Shown: positions 1 to 8,524, counted from the first letter of the stretch. The stretch is 34,850 nt of DNA from Chloroflexi bacterium HGW-Chloroflexi-2 (GCA_002840735.1 PHBY01000003.1:250734-285583); one strand, 5' to 3'. The notes: generated from the letters alone by a model not told the origin. A program made the numbers and translations.

Positions 1-663
1 CTCTTTTTGGATGAGTTACCGGAGTTTGGTTCGCGGGTACTGGAAGTTATGCGCCAACCGATGGAGGATAAAGTCGTCACCATCAGTCGCGCCCAAGGAT
101 CCCTCACCTTTCCAGCCAATTTCCAGCTCATCGGAGCGATGAATCCATGCCCGTGTGGATTTTATGGCGATCCGGTAAAACCCTGTACCTGTGCCTTAGG
201 GATGGTTCAGAAATACCAGAAGCGAATCTCCGGCCCCATGCTGGATCGCTTTGACATTCATGTGGAAGTGCCTCGCGTGGAGTATGACAAGTTAACCAAT
301 CAACGCCTGGGTGAATCCTCAACCATCATTCGTGAGAGAGTGGAAACCGCCCGGCAACGTCAGATCCAACGCTTTTCTCACAACGGAAGCAATCCCGAAG
401 AAAACCAAAAATCACTCCTGATGACATCCAATGCCGATATGGGAGTGGGAGAAATCCGCAAATTCTGTCATCTCGATGAGGCTGGCGAAACCCTCATGCG
501 CGCCGCTATGCGCCAGTTACAGCTCTCCGCGCGTGCATTTCATCGCGTACTCAAAATTGCCCGCACCATCGCAGACCTGGCAGGCAGTGAACCTATCGCC
601 CCCAACCACCTGGCAGAAGCACTGCAATACCGTCCAAAGATAATGTTGGATAATCAGGGATGA
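1..663 (+). CDS. YifB/ComM family AAA+ ATPase (Mg-chelatase-like), 3' part
   Basis: The reading frame is open from the first base, so the gene is cut by the window edge and only its last 220 residues are present. The visible part opens on the Walker B motif LFLDELPEF. Next come a Cys cluster (C50, C52, C62, C64, with NPCPCG), the GPMLDRFDIHV segment that usually carries the arginine-finger region, and a helical C-terminal Mg_chelatase_C domain ending near residue 215. This order is typical of YifB/ComM, a hexameric helicase that in competent bacteria promotes branch migration during natural transformation; elsewhere its role is less clear. The P-loop half is missing from the window. It ends 12 bases before the convergent next gene. 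Family assignment is firm; calling it a functional ComM is inference. Confidence 0.9.
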   Translation, partial: LFLDELPEFGSRVLEVMRQPMEDKVVTISRAQGSLTFPANFQLIGAMNPCPCGFYGDPVKPCTCALGMVQKYQKRISGPMLDRFDIHVEVPRVEYDKLTNQRLGESSTIIRERVETARQRQIQRFSHNGSNPEENQKSLLMTSNADMGVGEIRKFCHLDEAGETLMRAAMRQLQLSARAFHRVLKIARTIADLAGSEPIAPNHLAEALQYRPKIMLDNQG

Positions 664-675
664 TCGCCTAATAAC

Positions 676-1569
676 TTAAGCCTCATCCTCTATTCCAAAA
701 CAATACACAATACTTCTGGCATCAGCTTCATTTTCAGGCCTGGCAACATTCTCAAACAACGACCATGTTTCCAAATGTGTCACGGACACTCCAGGTTCTA
801 AAATTGTTTTTGGCCCTAACGTCTCCAATTCCAGAAACTTGTCATTACAATAACATTCACTTGAACTACCCATGTCGTAATAATCAGATCCCTCAAGAAA
901 TGAAGTGCGTTTAACAAACAAACAACCATCCAACCAATAAGCCAGCCAACCTCTGCGATTGGGAAAACCGACTTTAAATGGTGAAGCAACTTTTGCATTC
1001 AGGATTATAAATTCATTTCCCAAAGTCACATTTGGATCATTCATATCCGTATAAGGCCAAATCGCTAACGATCGATTAGGGAGAAACCCTGTATCCGTTC
1101 TGTTTTGGGGTAAGATCGCCATACCACCGGTTCGAAATTGAGTAATCGCCCAGGGTGCACATTCCATGGGACTGTTGCCACAATTCTTAAGTACATGCTC
1201 CACTGAAACAATTGCTGCATCAGGATCCAGTTTTATACGAATAGTTTTCTCAATCCCGGAATTCTTTTCAATTTCTTTCTTGATCAAAATGAAATCACCA
1301 TCTTCCTTTATCTGTACCGGTTGATCATCATATTCATAGGTCAGCGGCATATGCTCCGGTGCCATCCATAATCGATGACCACCGTAAAAATGGTATGGTT
1401 TTCCATCTGGCACTTGCGTTGTGAAATCAGGTAATTCTGCCAGAAGGTTCTTTTTTCCTCGTAAAATTAATCCTACTATTCTAGGACCAATCGAACGAGA
1501 AACAATGAGTTGAATTTTTTCATTCTCGATCACAAAACATTCTTGATTTTGAAAGTTGAGGTTCTGCAT
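676..1569 (-). CDS. DUF4380-like protein with galactose-mutarotase-type fold
   Basis: A 297-residue soluble protein with no signal peptide or membrane segment. The motifs GPRIVGL (near residue 30), GGHRLWMAPE and a C-terminal ELETLGP/LEPG stretch resemble the beta-sandwich aldose 1-epimerase/DUF4380 group, which binds or epimerises sugars. I cannot name a substrate. The ATG at 1569 was chosen because AGGA lies 7 bases before it; a GTG at 1590 in the same frame has no ribosome site. It is convergent with the YifB-like gene and 170 bases downstream of msrA on the same strand, with a hairpin terminator between, so it is probably a separate unit. Confidence 0.7.
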   Translation of the reverse strand: MQNLNFQNQECFVIENEKIQLIVSRSIGPRIVGLILRGKKNLLAELPDFTTQVPDGKPYHFYGGHRLWMAPEHMPLTYEYDDQPVQIKEDGDFILIKKEIEKNSGIEKTIRIKLDPDAAIVSVEHVLKNCGNSPMECAPWAITQFRTGGMAILPQNRTDTGFLPNRSLAIWPYTDMNDPNVTLGNEFIILNAKVASPFKVGFPNRRGWLAYWLDGCLFVKRTSFLEGSDYYDMGSSSECYCNDKFLELETLGPKTILEPGVSVTHLETWSLFENVARPENEADARSIVYCFGIEDEA

Positions 1570-1662
1570 GTAAATTCCTGGAATCTCCACGTGAAATTAA
1601 TAATCGCCATTATAACATTGAGAGGTTTGGAAATTCTCATTGATGATTTATTAAAAAAGAAT

Positions 1663-1688
1663 AACCTGAATGAAAAATCAGGTTTTTT
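1663..1688 (-). terminator. Bidirectional-looking intrinsic terminator after msrA
   Basis: AACCTGA (1663-1669) pairs with TCAGGTT (1678-1684) around an 8-base loop. There is an A6 run on the left (1653-1658) and a T6 run on the right (1683-1688), so either strand ends in U residues. Since msrA lies upstream on the minus strand, it most likely ends that transcript. Confidence 0.6.
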
Positions 1689-1738
1689 ATACTGGAAAAT
1701 TTTCAAAACAGAGTGGATTATCTTCGTCCAGATTTTTA

Positions 1739-2281
1739 TTACTGCTTCAATTGACTGGCAAATTTCTGCTTAAACTTCTTTAATTTCGGATTGATCACCA
1801 CCTGACAATATCCAGCCCAGGGATTCTTTTCATAGTAGTCCTGGTGATAATCTTCAGCGGGATAGAACTCTGAAAGGATTTCAATTTGAGTGACGATCTT
1901 ACTTCTCCACAAGTCAGATTGGTCAATTTTTTCAACAATTTCTTCAACTTGCTCTTTTTCAGCTTCATCCTTCACCAGGATGATCGAGCGGTATTGAGTA
2001 CCCACGTCAGCACCCTGGCGATTTAGGGTCGTCGGATCATGCACCTGAAAAAATACATTCAGTAACCCATTCAATGAAATCATTTCAGGATCATAGGTAA
2101 CTTCAACAACTTCTGCATGACCGGTTCGGCCAGTACAAACCTGCTCATAAGTCGGTGATGGTACGGCTCCCCCAGCATATCCAACAACCACATCTTCGAC
2201 TCCAGTTAGATTTTTATAGATAGGATCCAGACACCAAAAACATCCTCCACCTAGCACAATTTTCCTAAATTTCTCATTCAT
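1739..2281 (-). CDS. msrA: Peptide methionine sulfoxide reductase MsrA
   Basis: Reduces the S-epimer of methionine sulfoxide, free or in proteins, in the cytoplasm using thioredoxin. The 180-residue product has the catalytic motif GGCFWC, with the nucleophile at C14 and a second Cys at C17. It also has GYAGG (residues 34-38), the GHAEVVEVTYDP segment that holds the conserved substrate-binding Glu, and a C-terminal AEDYHQDYY segment. No MsrB domain is fused. The ATG at 2281 is preferred because AAAGGA lies about 7 bases upstream; a GTG at 2302 has no ribosome site. It lies downstream of serA on the same strand but a perfect hairpin separates them. Very secure. Confidence 0.96.
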   Translation of the reverse strand: MNEKFRKIVLGGGCFWCLDPIYKNLTGVEDVVVGYAGGAVPSPTYEQVCTGRTGHAEVVEVTYDPEMISLNGLLNVFFQVHDPTTLNRQGADVGTQYRSIILVKDEAEKEQVEEIVEKIDQSDLWRSKIVTQIEILSEFYPAEDYHQDYYEKNPWAGYCQVVINPKLKKFKQKFASQLKQ

Positions 2282-2366
2282 ACCTAATTCCTTTATTACC
2301 ACTCATATTTACCAATATAAAGAAAATTTCTACAAAGATCAAAAAATAGCATAACCTGTTAAACAT

Positions 2367-2392
2367 GAAAACCGGTTTTATCACCGGTTTTC
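2367..2392 (-). terminator. Hairpin terminator after serA
   Basis: A perfect 10-bp inverted repeat, GAAAACCGGT (2367-2376) with ACCGGTTTTC (2383-2392), and a 6-base loop. It sits 22 bases past the serA stop. The U-rich stretch on the minus strand is partly inside the stem and then interrupted (ATGTTT), so efficiency is uncertain. It also separates serA from msrA. Confidence 0.6.
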
Positions 2393-2414
2393 AAAACGTA
2401 AATATTTAAACTTC

Positions 2415-3347
2415 CTATTTATTTACCTGGAATCTCACATCACCTTTTTCAAAGAAATCAATGATCTGGTGGATAGCAGCCAATCCAGCATTTACATTAG
2501 CTTCTTCGGTTTGTGCCCCCATCTTCTTAGGGGTAAAAAAGAAGCGTCCGGTGAATTTCTCTTTGATCTCTGCTGCACAGGCTGGTTCAATATCTGAAAC
2601 GTAGGAAAAATCTGGTCGATCAACAAAAACCTTGAGTAAATCTTCTTCGTTAACAACTTCTTTACGGGCAGTATTGACCAAGGTGGCAGGTTTTGGCATG
2701 CTGGTTAATAATTTATAGTTTACGGAGTTCTTCGTTTCAGCATTCGCAGGAATATGTAATGACACATATTGGGATTTGGCATATAACGCTTCCACTGTAT
2801 CAACACAATGCACCCCATCTGCTTCAATTTGCTCCCGTGGAATATACGGGTCAAAGGCAAAGATCTCCATTCCAAAGCCTTTAGCGATGGTTGCTACACA
2901 CTTACCAACATTTCCATAAGCATGGATGCCCAGTGTTTTTCCTTTAAGTTCAGACCCAGCTTTGCCGTTGAATTGTTTGCGCGCCTGAAAAATCATCATA
3001 CCAATAGCTAACTCGGCAACAGCATTTGAGTTTTGTCCGGGGGTGTTCATCGCGACGACACCATGCGCAGTTGCAGCAGCCAGATCGATATTGTCATAGC
3101 CAGCACCAGCGCGAACCACAATCTTTAATTGTTTGGCTGCATCCAGAACTTCGGCATCTACGATATCGCTGCGAATAATCATTGCATCAACATCGCTGAC
3201 AGCTTTTAATAAGTCGGATTTATCGGTATATTTTTCCAACAAAATAATTTGATATCCAGCTTTGTCTGCAATTTCCTTAATCAGACCCACTGCTTCAGCT
3301 GCAAAAGGTTTTTCAGTGGCTAATAATATTTTCTTCATCATACCCAT
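2415..3347 (-). CDS. serA: D-3-phosphoglycerate dehydrogenase, short type without ACT domain
   Basis: Oxidises 3-phosphoglycerate to 3-phosphohydroxypyruvate with NAD, the first step of serine synthesis. The 310-residue product has the substrate-domain motif VRAGAGYDNID, a nucleotide-binding glycine motif written HAYGNVG in place of the usual GLGxIG, and NTARKE with the catalytic Arg. It stops without an ACT or other regulatory domain, so serine feedback of the E. coli type is not expected. The usual catalytic His of the TPHIGA motif is replaced: here the sequence is TPKKMGAQT (K274-K275). That variant is known from Entamoeba and Bacteroidetes enzymes. It lies 17 bases after serC and is surely co-transcribed. 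The first Met is used here; Met codons at 3341 and 3338 are possible. Confidence 0.92.
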   Translation of the reverse strand: MGMMKKILLATEKPFAAEAVGLIKEIADKAGYQIILLEKYTDKSDLLKAVSDVDAMIIRSDIVDAEVLDAAKQLKIVVRAGAGYDNIDLAAATAHGVVAMNTPGQNSNAVAELAIGMMIFQARKQFNGKAGSELKGKTLGIHAYGNVGKCVATIAKGFGMEIFAFDPYIPREQIEADGVHCVDTVEALYAKSQYVSLHIPANAETKNSVNYKLLTSMPKPATLVNTARKEVVNEEDLLKVFVDRPDFSYVSDIEPACAAEIKEKFTGRFFFTPKKMGAQTEEANVNAGLAAIHQIIDFFEKGDVRFQVNK

Positions 3348-3364
3348 CCAGTCTTTTTTATTAA

Positions 3365-4435
3365 TTAGTGTAACTTTTCAAATTCCTGCATGCAATTGAC
3401 CAATGCCTGAACACTTTCAATGGGCATAGCGTTGTACAACGAAGCTCGGAAACCACCTACATCGCGATGACCCTTGATGCCAACCATACCTCTTTCTCCA
3501 GAGAATGCCTGGAACTCTTTTTCAAGATCTTTATAATCTGGTTTCATCACAAAACAGACATTCATTAATGATCGGTCTTTCTCATCTGACACTGTAGCAA
3601 CAAATAGTTTATTGCGATCAATTTCATCGTAGAGCATTTTGGCTTTTTCGTGATTAATTTTTTCGATGGCCTTCAAACCACCAAGATCCTTCAACCATTT
3701 CAAAGTCTGTAATGCTGTGAAGATTGCGAAAACAGGAGGGGTGTTGAACATAGAACTTTTATTGATATGGGTCCGATAATCAACCATCGTAGGTATTGGG
3801 CGGCTAACTTTACCTAACAGATCTTCTTTGACGATGACAAATGTCAGACCAGCAGGAGCCAGGTTCTTTTGGGCGCCACCATAGATTAATCCATATTTGG
3901 AAACATCCATAGGACGACTGAAAATATCTGAAGACATATCTGCAATTAATGGAACGGGTGAAACCAGATCTTCTTTGATTTCAGTGCCATAAATGGTGTT
4001 ATTAGTGGTGATGTGGAAATAATCAACATCTGTCGGAATACTGTATCCACGAGGTATGTAAGTAAAATTCTTATCTTCCGAGGAACCTAAAACAACAACT
4101 TCACCGAATAATTTCGCTTCTTTGGTTGCCTTTTTTGCCCAGCTACCGGTAACCAGATAGGCTGCCTTTGTCTCAAGAAGGTTGTAAGGTACCGTAAAGA
4201 ATTGTGTACTGGCCCCACCACCCAGGAATAAGACTTTATATCCTTCTGGAATATCAAGCAATTCCTTAAATAATGCCATTGCTTCTTCATTGATGGCATC
4301 AACTTCTTTACTGCGATGGGAAACTTCCAACAGAGATAAGCCGGTGCCGGCGAAATTCAAAACAGCTTCGGCTGTTTTTTCAATGGCGATTTGAGGTAAG
4401 ATAGACGGGCCTGGATTAAAATTATGTTTTTTCAT
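3365..4435 (-). CDS. serC: Phosphoserine aminotransferase
   Basis: Transfers the amino group of glutamate to 3-phosphohydroxypyruvate to make phosphoserine, the second step of serine synthesis, using PLP. The product is 356 residues, starts [14 protein letters not shown], has the GGGAST phosphate/PLP-binding loop, and carries the PLP Lys at K190 in YGGAQKN. The wording of the N-terminus and GGGAST region resembles Bacteroidetes SerC more than the E. coli enzyme, from memory. The ATG at 4435 is chosen over that at 4441 because AAAGGA then lies at a normal 7-base spacing. It is the first gene of serC-serA, with a TATAAT about 46 bases upstream. Confidence 0.95.
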   Translation of the reverse strand: MKKHNFNPGPSILPQIAIEKTAEAVLNFAGTGLSLLEVSHRSKEVDAINEEAMALFKELLDIPEGYKVLFLGGGASTQFFTVPYNLLETKAAYLVTGSWAKKATKEAKLFGEVVVLGSSEDKNFTYIPRGYSIPTDVDYFHITTNNTIYGTEIKEDLVSPVPLIADMSSDIFSRPMDVSKYGLIYGGAQKNLAPAGLTFVIVKEDLLGKVSRPIPTMVDYRTHINKSSMFNTPPVFAIFTALQTLKWLKDLGGLKAIEKINHEKAKMLYDEIDRNKLFVATVSDEKDRSLMNVCFVMKPDYKDLEKEFQAFSGERGMVGIKGHRDVGGFRASLYNAMPIESVQALVNCMQEFEKLH

Positions 4436-4480
4436 TTTCATTTCCTTTTTTCTGTTAATTTCATTTTCCTAGATATCCAT

Positions 4481-4486
4481 ATTATA
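4481..4486 (-). promoter_or_regulatory. Candidate -10 box of serC-serA
   Basis: The minus strand reads a perfect TATAAT here, 46 bases before the chosen serC start, giving a leader of about 38 bases. No good -35 lies 16-18 bases upstream (the 17-base position reads ATGTAA), so the promoter is either activator-dependent or only apparent. Confidence 0.4.
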
Positions 4487-4575
4487 GGAAAAAGAGTGTT
4501 AAGTTACATTTGACAAACTTCCATATTTTCAAGTATTTCTCTCTTTAAAATATGAAAAACGACGAATTTAAAAGT

Positions 4576-5055
4576 TCAACTGTGTGTTGTTCCATCGGGC
4601 ATGATCGTGCCATACAATGATTTCGCCCGTAGGATCTTATAGTCTGGGACATTGGACCCGGTTAAATCAGCACCAGTGAGATTCGCATTGGTTAGATCGA
4701 CTCCACCTAAATTTGCGTCTATCAAATTTGAGCCTGATAAATCAGCTTCCATCAGGTCTGCTTCTGCCAAATTTGCCTCACGAAAATCTACACCTCGCAA
4801 ATTTGCTCCTCGAAGAGTGGCTTTTCTTAAGTCCGCACCGATAAGATTGGCATTTTCAAAATTACAACCACCCAATTTAGCTTCCGACAAATTCGCCCCT
4901 CGTAAATCAGAGCCACTAAAATTAGCATTTGATAATGTGGATAATGATAAGTTTACTCCCCTCAAATCAGCCCCACTTAAATCTATATAACTTAACCACA
5001 AAGGTTTTTCCTGATTAAGCAACATGTAAATTTCATAACGTGAAAATTCAGACAT
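4576..5055 (-). CDS. Pentapeptide-repeat protein
   Basis: A 159-residue protein. After about 25 residues it is made almost wholly of tandem A(D/N)LxG-type pentapeptides (e.g. GADLRGVNLS, EADLMEADLSG), which fold as a right-handed quadrilateral beta-helix. There is no signal peptide or membrane helix, so it should be cytosolic. Members such as Qnr/MfpA bind DNA gyrase, but most have no known role and nothing here points to a target. The ATG at 5055 follows GAAAGG with 5-base spacing; a GTG two codons earlier is less likely. It has its own TTGACA-17-TATTAA promoter overlapped by a perfect palindrome. Confidence 0.9.
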   Translation of the reverse strand: MSEFSRYEIYMLLNQEKPLWLSYIDLSGADLRGVNLSLSTLSNANFSGSDLRGANLSEAKLGGCNFENANLIGADLRKATLRGANLRGVDFREANLAEADLMEADLSGSNLIDANLGGVDLTNANLTGADLTGSNVPDYKILRAKSLYGTIMPDGTTHS

Positions 5056-5080
5056 AGTCACCTTTCAATGAATTTAATTA

Positions 5081-5109
5081 TTAATAATTTGTACCAAAAT
5101 GAGTGTCAA
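5081..5109 (-). promoter_or_regulatory. Promoter of the pentapeptide-repeat gene
   Basis: On the minus strand a perfect -35 TTGACA (5104-5109) is followed after 17 bases by TATTAA (5081-5086). The start of transcription would fall about 20 bases before the ATG at 5055. Confidence 0.6.
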
Positions 5110-5118
5110 TTATTGACA
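5104..5118. promoter_or_regulatory. Perfect 15-bp palindrome overlapping -35 (operator candidate)
   Basis: TGTCAATTATTGACA reads as seven perfectly paired bases on each side of a central T. One half is the -35 of the minus-strand promoter; the other half is a TTGACA on the plus strand. A dimeric regulator bound here would block both. Which regulator is unknown. Confidence 0.45.
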
Positions 5119-5140
5119 AGGGTAGGCGTTATTGTAGAAT
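5113..5140 (+). promoter_or_regulatory. Candidate plus-strand promoter facing the SUMF lipoprotein gene
   Basis: TTGACA (5113-5118), a 16-base gap and TAGAAT (5135-5140) form a near-consensus promoter on the plus strand. No plus-strand gene follows before 6521, so any transcript would run antisense into the lipoprotein gene. It may be an accident of the shared palindrome. Confidence 0.3.
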
Positions 5141-5202
5141 GATCCTGTCTCAATTGTATTACATTTTCTTTGATTTAGATCAACTGGTTTCAATGAATAG
5201 CC

Positions 5203-5227
5203 AAAAAAAGACACATCCTTTTGTGTT
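5203..5227 (-). terminator. Intrinsic terminator of the SUMF-domain lipoprotein gene
   Basis: On the minus strand ACACA and TGTGT pair around a 6-base loop (with a G·T pair at the base of the stem) and are followed at once by a seven-U run (5203-5209). It begins 25 bases after the stop codon of the gene. The stem is short, so strength is uncertain. Confidence 0.6.
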
Positions 5228-5251
5228 GGGTCTCAATAATTTTAGTTTTAG

Positions 5252-6268
5252 TTAATCCGTCGAAGCACAGCGGAATCCTAGATTTTCGTACCAATATTTA
5301 GGAACAGATTTATATCGCAAAGTAGATCGTATCCACCAGGTTCCATTGCTCCAGGGACCACCACGCCACACATACAGATATCCATCATTTTCCTCACGGC
5401 CATCATCTGGATCATAAGGGTATGGTTTTGGGATAGAACTTGTCCACTCCCAAACATTTCCAGCCATGTCCATGACACCGTAAGGGCTGGCACCATTGGG
5501 ATAACTACCCACAGGAGCAGTATCGGCAAATCCATCATTAAAAGCTGGATTTGCATGGTCTCTCGTGCAATTTACATCACAAAAATTTGCCTTGTCTTCA
5601 GTTATAGGGTCATTTCCCCATGGATATTTTCGACCATCCGTCCCTCTTGCGGCTTTTTCCCATTCCGCTTCCGAGGGTAATCTCCCACCAGCCCACTCAC
5701 AAAAAGCGTTTGCCTGCCACCAATCTACCATGATAACTGGATAATTATCAAACTCCGGATTGCCATAATATTCCTGGCGGGTATTGGAGAAGTTTACCCA
5801 GGGAGCAGTACAAGCTCCATCTGCTACACACAAGGCATAGCGTCCATTGGTCACTTCGTATTTATCAATCCAATACCCATCTAAATAAACAGTATGCATG
5901 GGTACTTCTGGATAGGCTACACCATTATCCAAAGTGTGTTGGGCATCTGTATCTTGTGTGCCCATAATGAATTCGCCCGCAGGAATAAAAATCTGCTCTG
6001 ATTGATCTTTTTCTAAAATCCGAAAATTGGGATCCCCAACTTCAGTTGAGAGCATTGTAGGCTCCAACGTGGGAGTTGCGGGAACTATGGTCTCGGTTGC
6101 CATTAATGTTGGTAAAGCATTTGGTTCTATAATTTCTTCTTTTGTAGGTTCACTGGTACGTGATGGTTGTTGAGGAGGTGCAGTTGTTAATACAGAATTG
6201 CTACATGCACTTAAAATCATTGATAACAGTATTAAAACAAACATCAAAGATTTTATTGAATTCTTCAC
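5252..6268 (-). CDS. Lipoprotein with formylglycine-generating-enzyme-like (SUMF1) domain
   Basis: A 338-residue exported lipoprotein: the signal peptide ends in the lipobox LSAC with the modified Cys at C22. About 65 residues of Pro/Thr/Glu-rich linker follow. From about residue 93 there is a full SUMF1/FGE-sulfatase domain (IPAGEFIMGT, VDWWQANAFCEWAGGRLPSEAEWEKAAR, YPWGN, DMAGNVWEWT, NLGFRCA). The two Cys that bind copper in true formylglycine-generating enzymes, expected in the RGGxW...R segment before NLGFRCA, are absent. So it is more likely a binding or otherwise non-FGE member. The start is GTG, supported by AGGAG 7 bases upstream. No sulfatase gene is nearby. Confidence 0.85.
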   Translation of the reverse strand: MKNSIKSLMFVLILLSMILSACSNSVLTTAPPQQPSRTSEPTKEEIIEPNALPTLMATETIVPATPTLEPTMLSTEVGDPNFRILEKDQSEQIFIPAGEFIMGTQDTDAQHTLDNGVAYPEVPMHTVYLDGYWIDKYEVTNGRYALCVADGACTAPWVNFSNTRQEYYGNPEFDNYPVIMVDWWQANAFCEWAGGRLPSEAEWEKAARGTDGRKYPWGNDPITEDKANFCDVNCTRDHANPAFNDGFADTAPVGSYPNGASPYGVMDMAGNVWEWTSSIPKPYPYDPDDGREENDGYLYVWRGGPWSNGTWWIRSTLRYKSVPKYWYENLGFRCASTD

Positions 6269-6286
6269 TGATTGCTCCTAAATGAA

Positions 6287-6307
6287 GGATGGTATCAAAA
6301 ACCATCC
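6287..6307 (-). other. Leader hairpin before the SUMF lipoprotein gene
   Basis: GGATGGT (6287-6293) and ACCATCC (6301-6307) form a perfect 7-bp stem with a 7-base loop. It ends a few bases before the AGGAG ribosome site, so it could shield translation or stabilise the 5' end. No U-run follows. Confidence 0.35.
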
Positions 6308-6438
6308 AGAGATTTAATAAGACAAATTTTACTACCAATTTTCATTATTGAATCTTGATACAAATTTCGTTAAGTTTCAAATAATAAATAGTGTTTAAGT
6401 TCTTTATTCATTTTCCCCAATTTGGTCCATTTTTTATG

Positions 6439-6467
6439 ATGACTTTTTTTAAGGAAAGCGATATAAT
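6439..6467 (+). promoter_or_regulatory. Promoter of the transglycosylase/pseudo-sortase unit
   Basis: ATGACT (6439-6444, four of six -35 bases), a 17-base gap, then a perfect TATAAT (6462-6467). Transcription would start near 6474, about 47 bases before the ATG at 6521. Confidence 0.5.
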
Positions 6468-6520
6468 GATTGAATTAAGGGCTTTTATTTTAATTTAATT
6501 CATTGGGTGGTTGTTATTTG

Positions 6521-8509
6521 ATGAAGAATCTCAAAAAAATTTTATTTCTGGCAATAATCTTCATCTTTATTTCGATTTTTGCATCCTTTAACGTATCTGC
6601 ACAGGAAGAAATCGAAGAACCTGAACGAATCAAATTAGTTGAAAATACATTTACTCAATACACATGGCGGCTGGTGACAAGAACTGGTGTTCCGGTTTGC
6701 ATCGTTGTTATTAATCATGAAGGTTTCCCTACCGGGCAGGAAACATTGGCAGCCTGTAACGAATCCTGGTTAGCACTTTTTCCAACACCCACGGTTGTAG
6801 TCACTGGAACACCAACACCTCAACCAACATCCACTCCCATTGTTATCAATCAATTATGGGAGGATACTTATTGGGTTTTTGTTTCTTCTGAGGAAGTCAC
6901 TCTGGTAACACAAATAACCATTCCTGACATTATCGTCAACATTTATGCACCTGGAATTCCTGTGAGTGCCCCATATGTGGTCATTAAGGCAATCGAACCT
7001 TATTCTGAGTATAAAATTACCAGAATTGCGGGTACGGTTAATGAAGATCCTTTCGAATGTTTCTCTGATCAATGCATTGTACCGCTCATACAAGACGCAC
7101 AGATTCGTTTTTGGGCTGAAAGCAGTTTTGGCGATCAAACCAAAGTGATTACCACCATTGTCAGAATTTTCATCAGTAATGATTACTATAATGTTCGCAT
7201 TACTTCCATCGATCAACTGTTAGGGTTTACGGATTCCTGCCGGGAAATCTGGCGTGAAACTGCTTACGGTGAATCACCTGATTGGGTGGTTTTTCCGGAA
7301 TCACCTGATATGTTAGCCACATTTGATAAATTGCACTATCTGGCAGGAAAATTGATATTAAACAGATTTGTGGATGCATCATCCTGTCCTAATGGTGGAT
7401 TGTTCGCCAATGGTGCACCCAATGCCTGTGGTTTGGAAATTGTTGAAGAAGCGATGTTTGCCTGGCAAAATCGTTTTGACCCGATCATCTGGGCGACTGG
7501 AAGAGAATCAGGTATTTCGCCTGTTTTGATCAAAAGTATTATTGAGCAGGAATCACAATTCTGGCCAGAAAACGCCCGCTACCTGTATGAAGAATATGGG
7601 TTCACACAGATCAACGAGTTGGGTGCTGATGTCGCCTTAAGATGGAATGAAGACTTAAAAAATCAAATATGTTCCGGTTTGCTGTTCAATTGCGATGAAT
7701 CATTTGTAAAAATGAATGCGTTTGAACAGGCAATGTTAAGAGGTGGATTAATCCGATCCATTGATGCCTATTGTCCTGCCTGTGAAAATATGATCAACCT
7801 TGATATTGCTGAACAATCCATAGCCATCACCGGTCAGGTCATTAAGTCTAATTGTTCTCAAGCAAATTATATTGTGAGCGGTCTTGAACTCAAAGCAACC
7901 TTAACCGACATGTGGAAATTCACGATTCTCTCCTACCATGGTGGTTATTATTGTTTACGGAACAGTTTGGAAATAGTAAAGGAAAAAGGACTTGAACCTA
8001 CCTGGGCTAATGTATCTGCAAATCTGGTTTGCCCAAATGCTCGTGATTATGTTGATTCCGTCTGGGAGAATCTGACCAGCTTTCAACTCTACTATGCACC
8101 ACAACCCACACTTTCACCAGAACAACTACAGCCAACTGGCCAAAGTGACCTGGTTCAATTCCCACCCACCGTTACTCCCACACTCACACCAACACCTAAA
8201 ACGTATCTGGCAAGTGGAAAAATTAATGTGTATCTTTACATTGATACAAACATGGATTTTGTTATGGATGAAGATGAGCTGATCGAAAATGCCAACATTT
8301 TGGTTGAATTTGCAAATGGGTCTTCAAAAACAGTCCCTGTTCAGAATGGTGAAGCAATTATTGAGTATGAGAATCAATTCAAAAATTCTGATGTTACCAT
8401 TACTGTTCTTGAAATTTATCAGTCCACACAAGTCAGAATTCCTGAAAGTGGTGAACTTTTTACAATTTTACGAATCCCACCACCTGAATTACCTGGATTA
8501 CTACCGTAA
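6521..8509 (+). CDS. Secreted lytic-transglycosylase-like protein with SdrD-B-like C-terminus
   Basis: A 662-residue exported protein. A signal peptide occupies residues 1-27 (ending near VSA). Then come a Cys-containing N-terminal part, a Thr-Pro linker (TPTPQPTSTP, about residue 105) and a beta-rich region to about residue 250. A goose-lysozyme/SLT-like stretch follows near residues 330-400, with IIEQESQFWP (probable catalytic Glu near residue 340) and YGFTQINELG. A later LSYHGGYYC matches the usual NAG-binding motif. A second Pro/Thr linker leads to a C-terminal domain (INVYLYIDTNMDFVMDEDE) like SdrD-B/Cna-B folds. Several Cys pairs suggest disulfides. It probably cleaves or binds peptidoglycan at the wall. 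The ATG at 6521 is preferred over a TTG at 6503; its ribosome site is weak. It is followed after 15 bases by the pseudo-sortase gene. Confidence 0.75.
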   Translation: MKNLKKILFLAIIFIFISIFASFNVSAQEEIEEPERIKLVENTFTQYTWRLVTRTGVPVCIVVINHEGFPTGQETLAACNESWLALFPTPTVVVTGTPTPQPTSTPIVINQLWEDTYWVFVSSEEVTLVTQITIPDIIVNIYAPGIPVSAPYVVIKAIEPYSEYKITRIAGTVNEDPFECFSDQCIVPLIQDAQIRFWAESSFGDQTKVITTIVRIFISNDYYNVRITSIDQLLGFTDSCREIWRETAYGESPDWVVFPESPDMLATFDKLHYLAGKLILNRFVDASSCPNGGLFANGAPNACGLEIVEEAMFAWQNRFDPIIWATGRESGISPVLIKSIIEQESQFWPENARYLYEEYGFTQINELGADVALRWNEDLKNQICSGLLFNCDESFVKMNAFEQAMLRGGLIRSIDAYCPACENMINLDIAEQSIAITGQVIKSNCSQANYIVSGLELKATLTDMWKFTILSYHGGYYCLRNSLEIVKEKGLEPTWANVSANLVCPNARDYVDSVWENLTSFQLYYAPQPTLSPEQLQPTGQSDLVQFPPTVTPTLTPTPKTYLASGKINVYLYIDTNMDFVMDEDELIENANILVEFANGSSKTVPVQNGEAIIEYENQFKNSDVTITVLEIYQSTQVRIPESGELFTILRIPPPELPGLLP

Positions 8510-8524
8510 AATCAGGAAAAAAAT

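Noticed and set aside
4652-4990. A 112-codon open frame on the plus strand opposite the pentapeptide-repeat gene
   Set aside because: It is the mirror of the repeat; the periodic Ser/Pro/Lys pattern follows from the repeat codons and there is no ribosome site.
5193-5255. A 20-codon open frame after the plus-strand promoter
   Set aside because: No ribosome site, and it runs through the terminator of the opposite gene; nothing supports translation.
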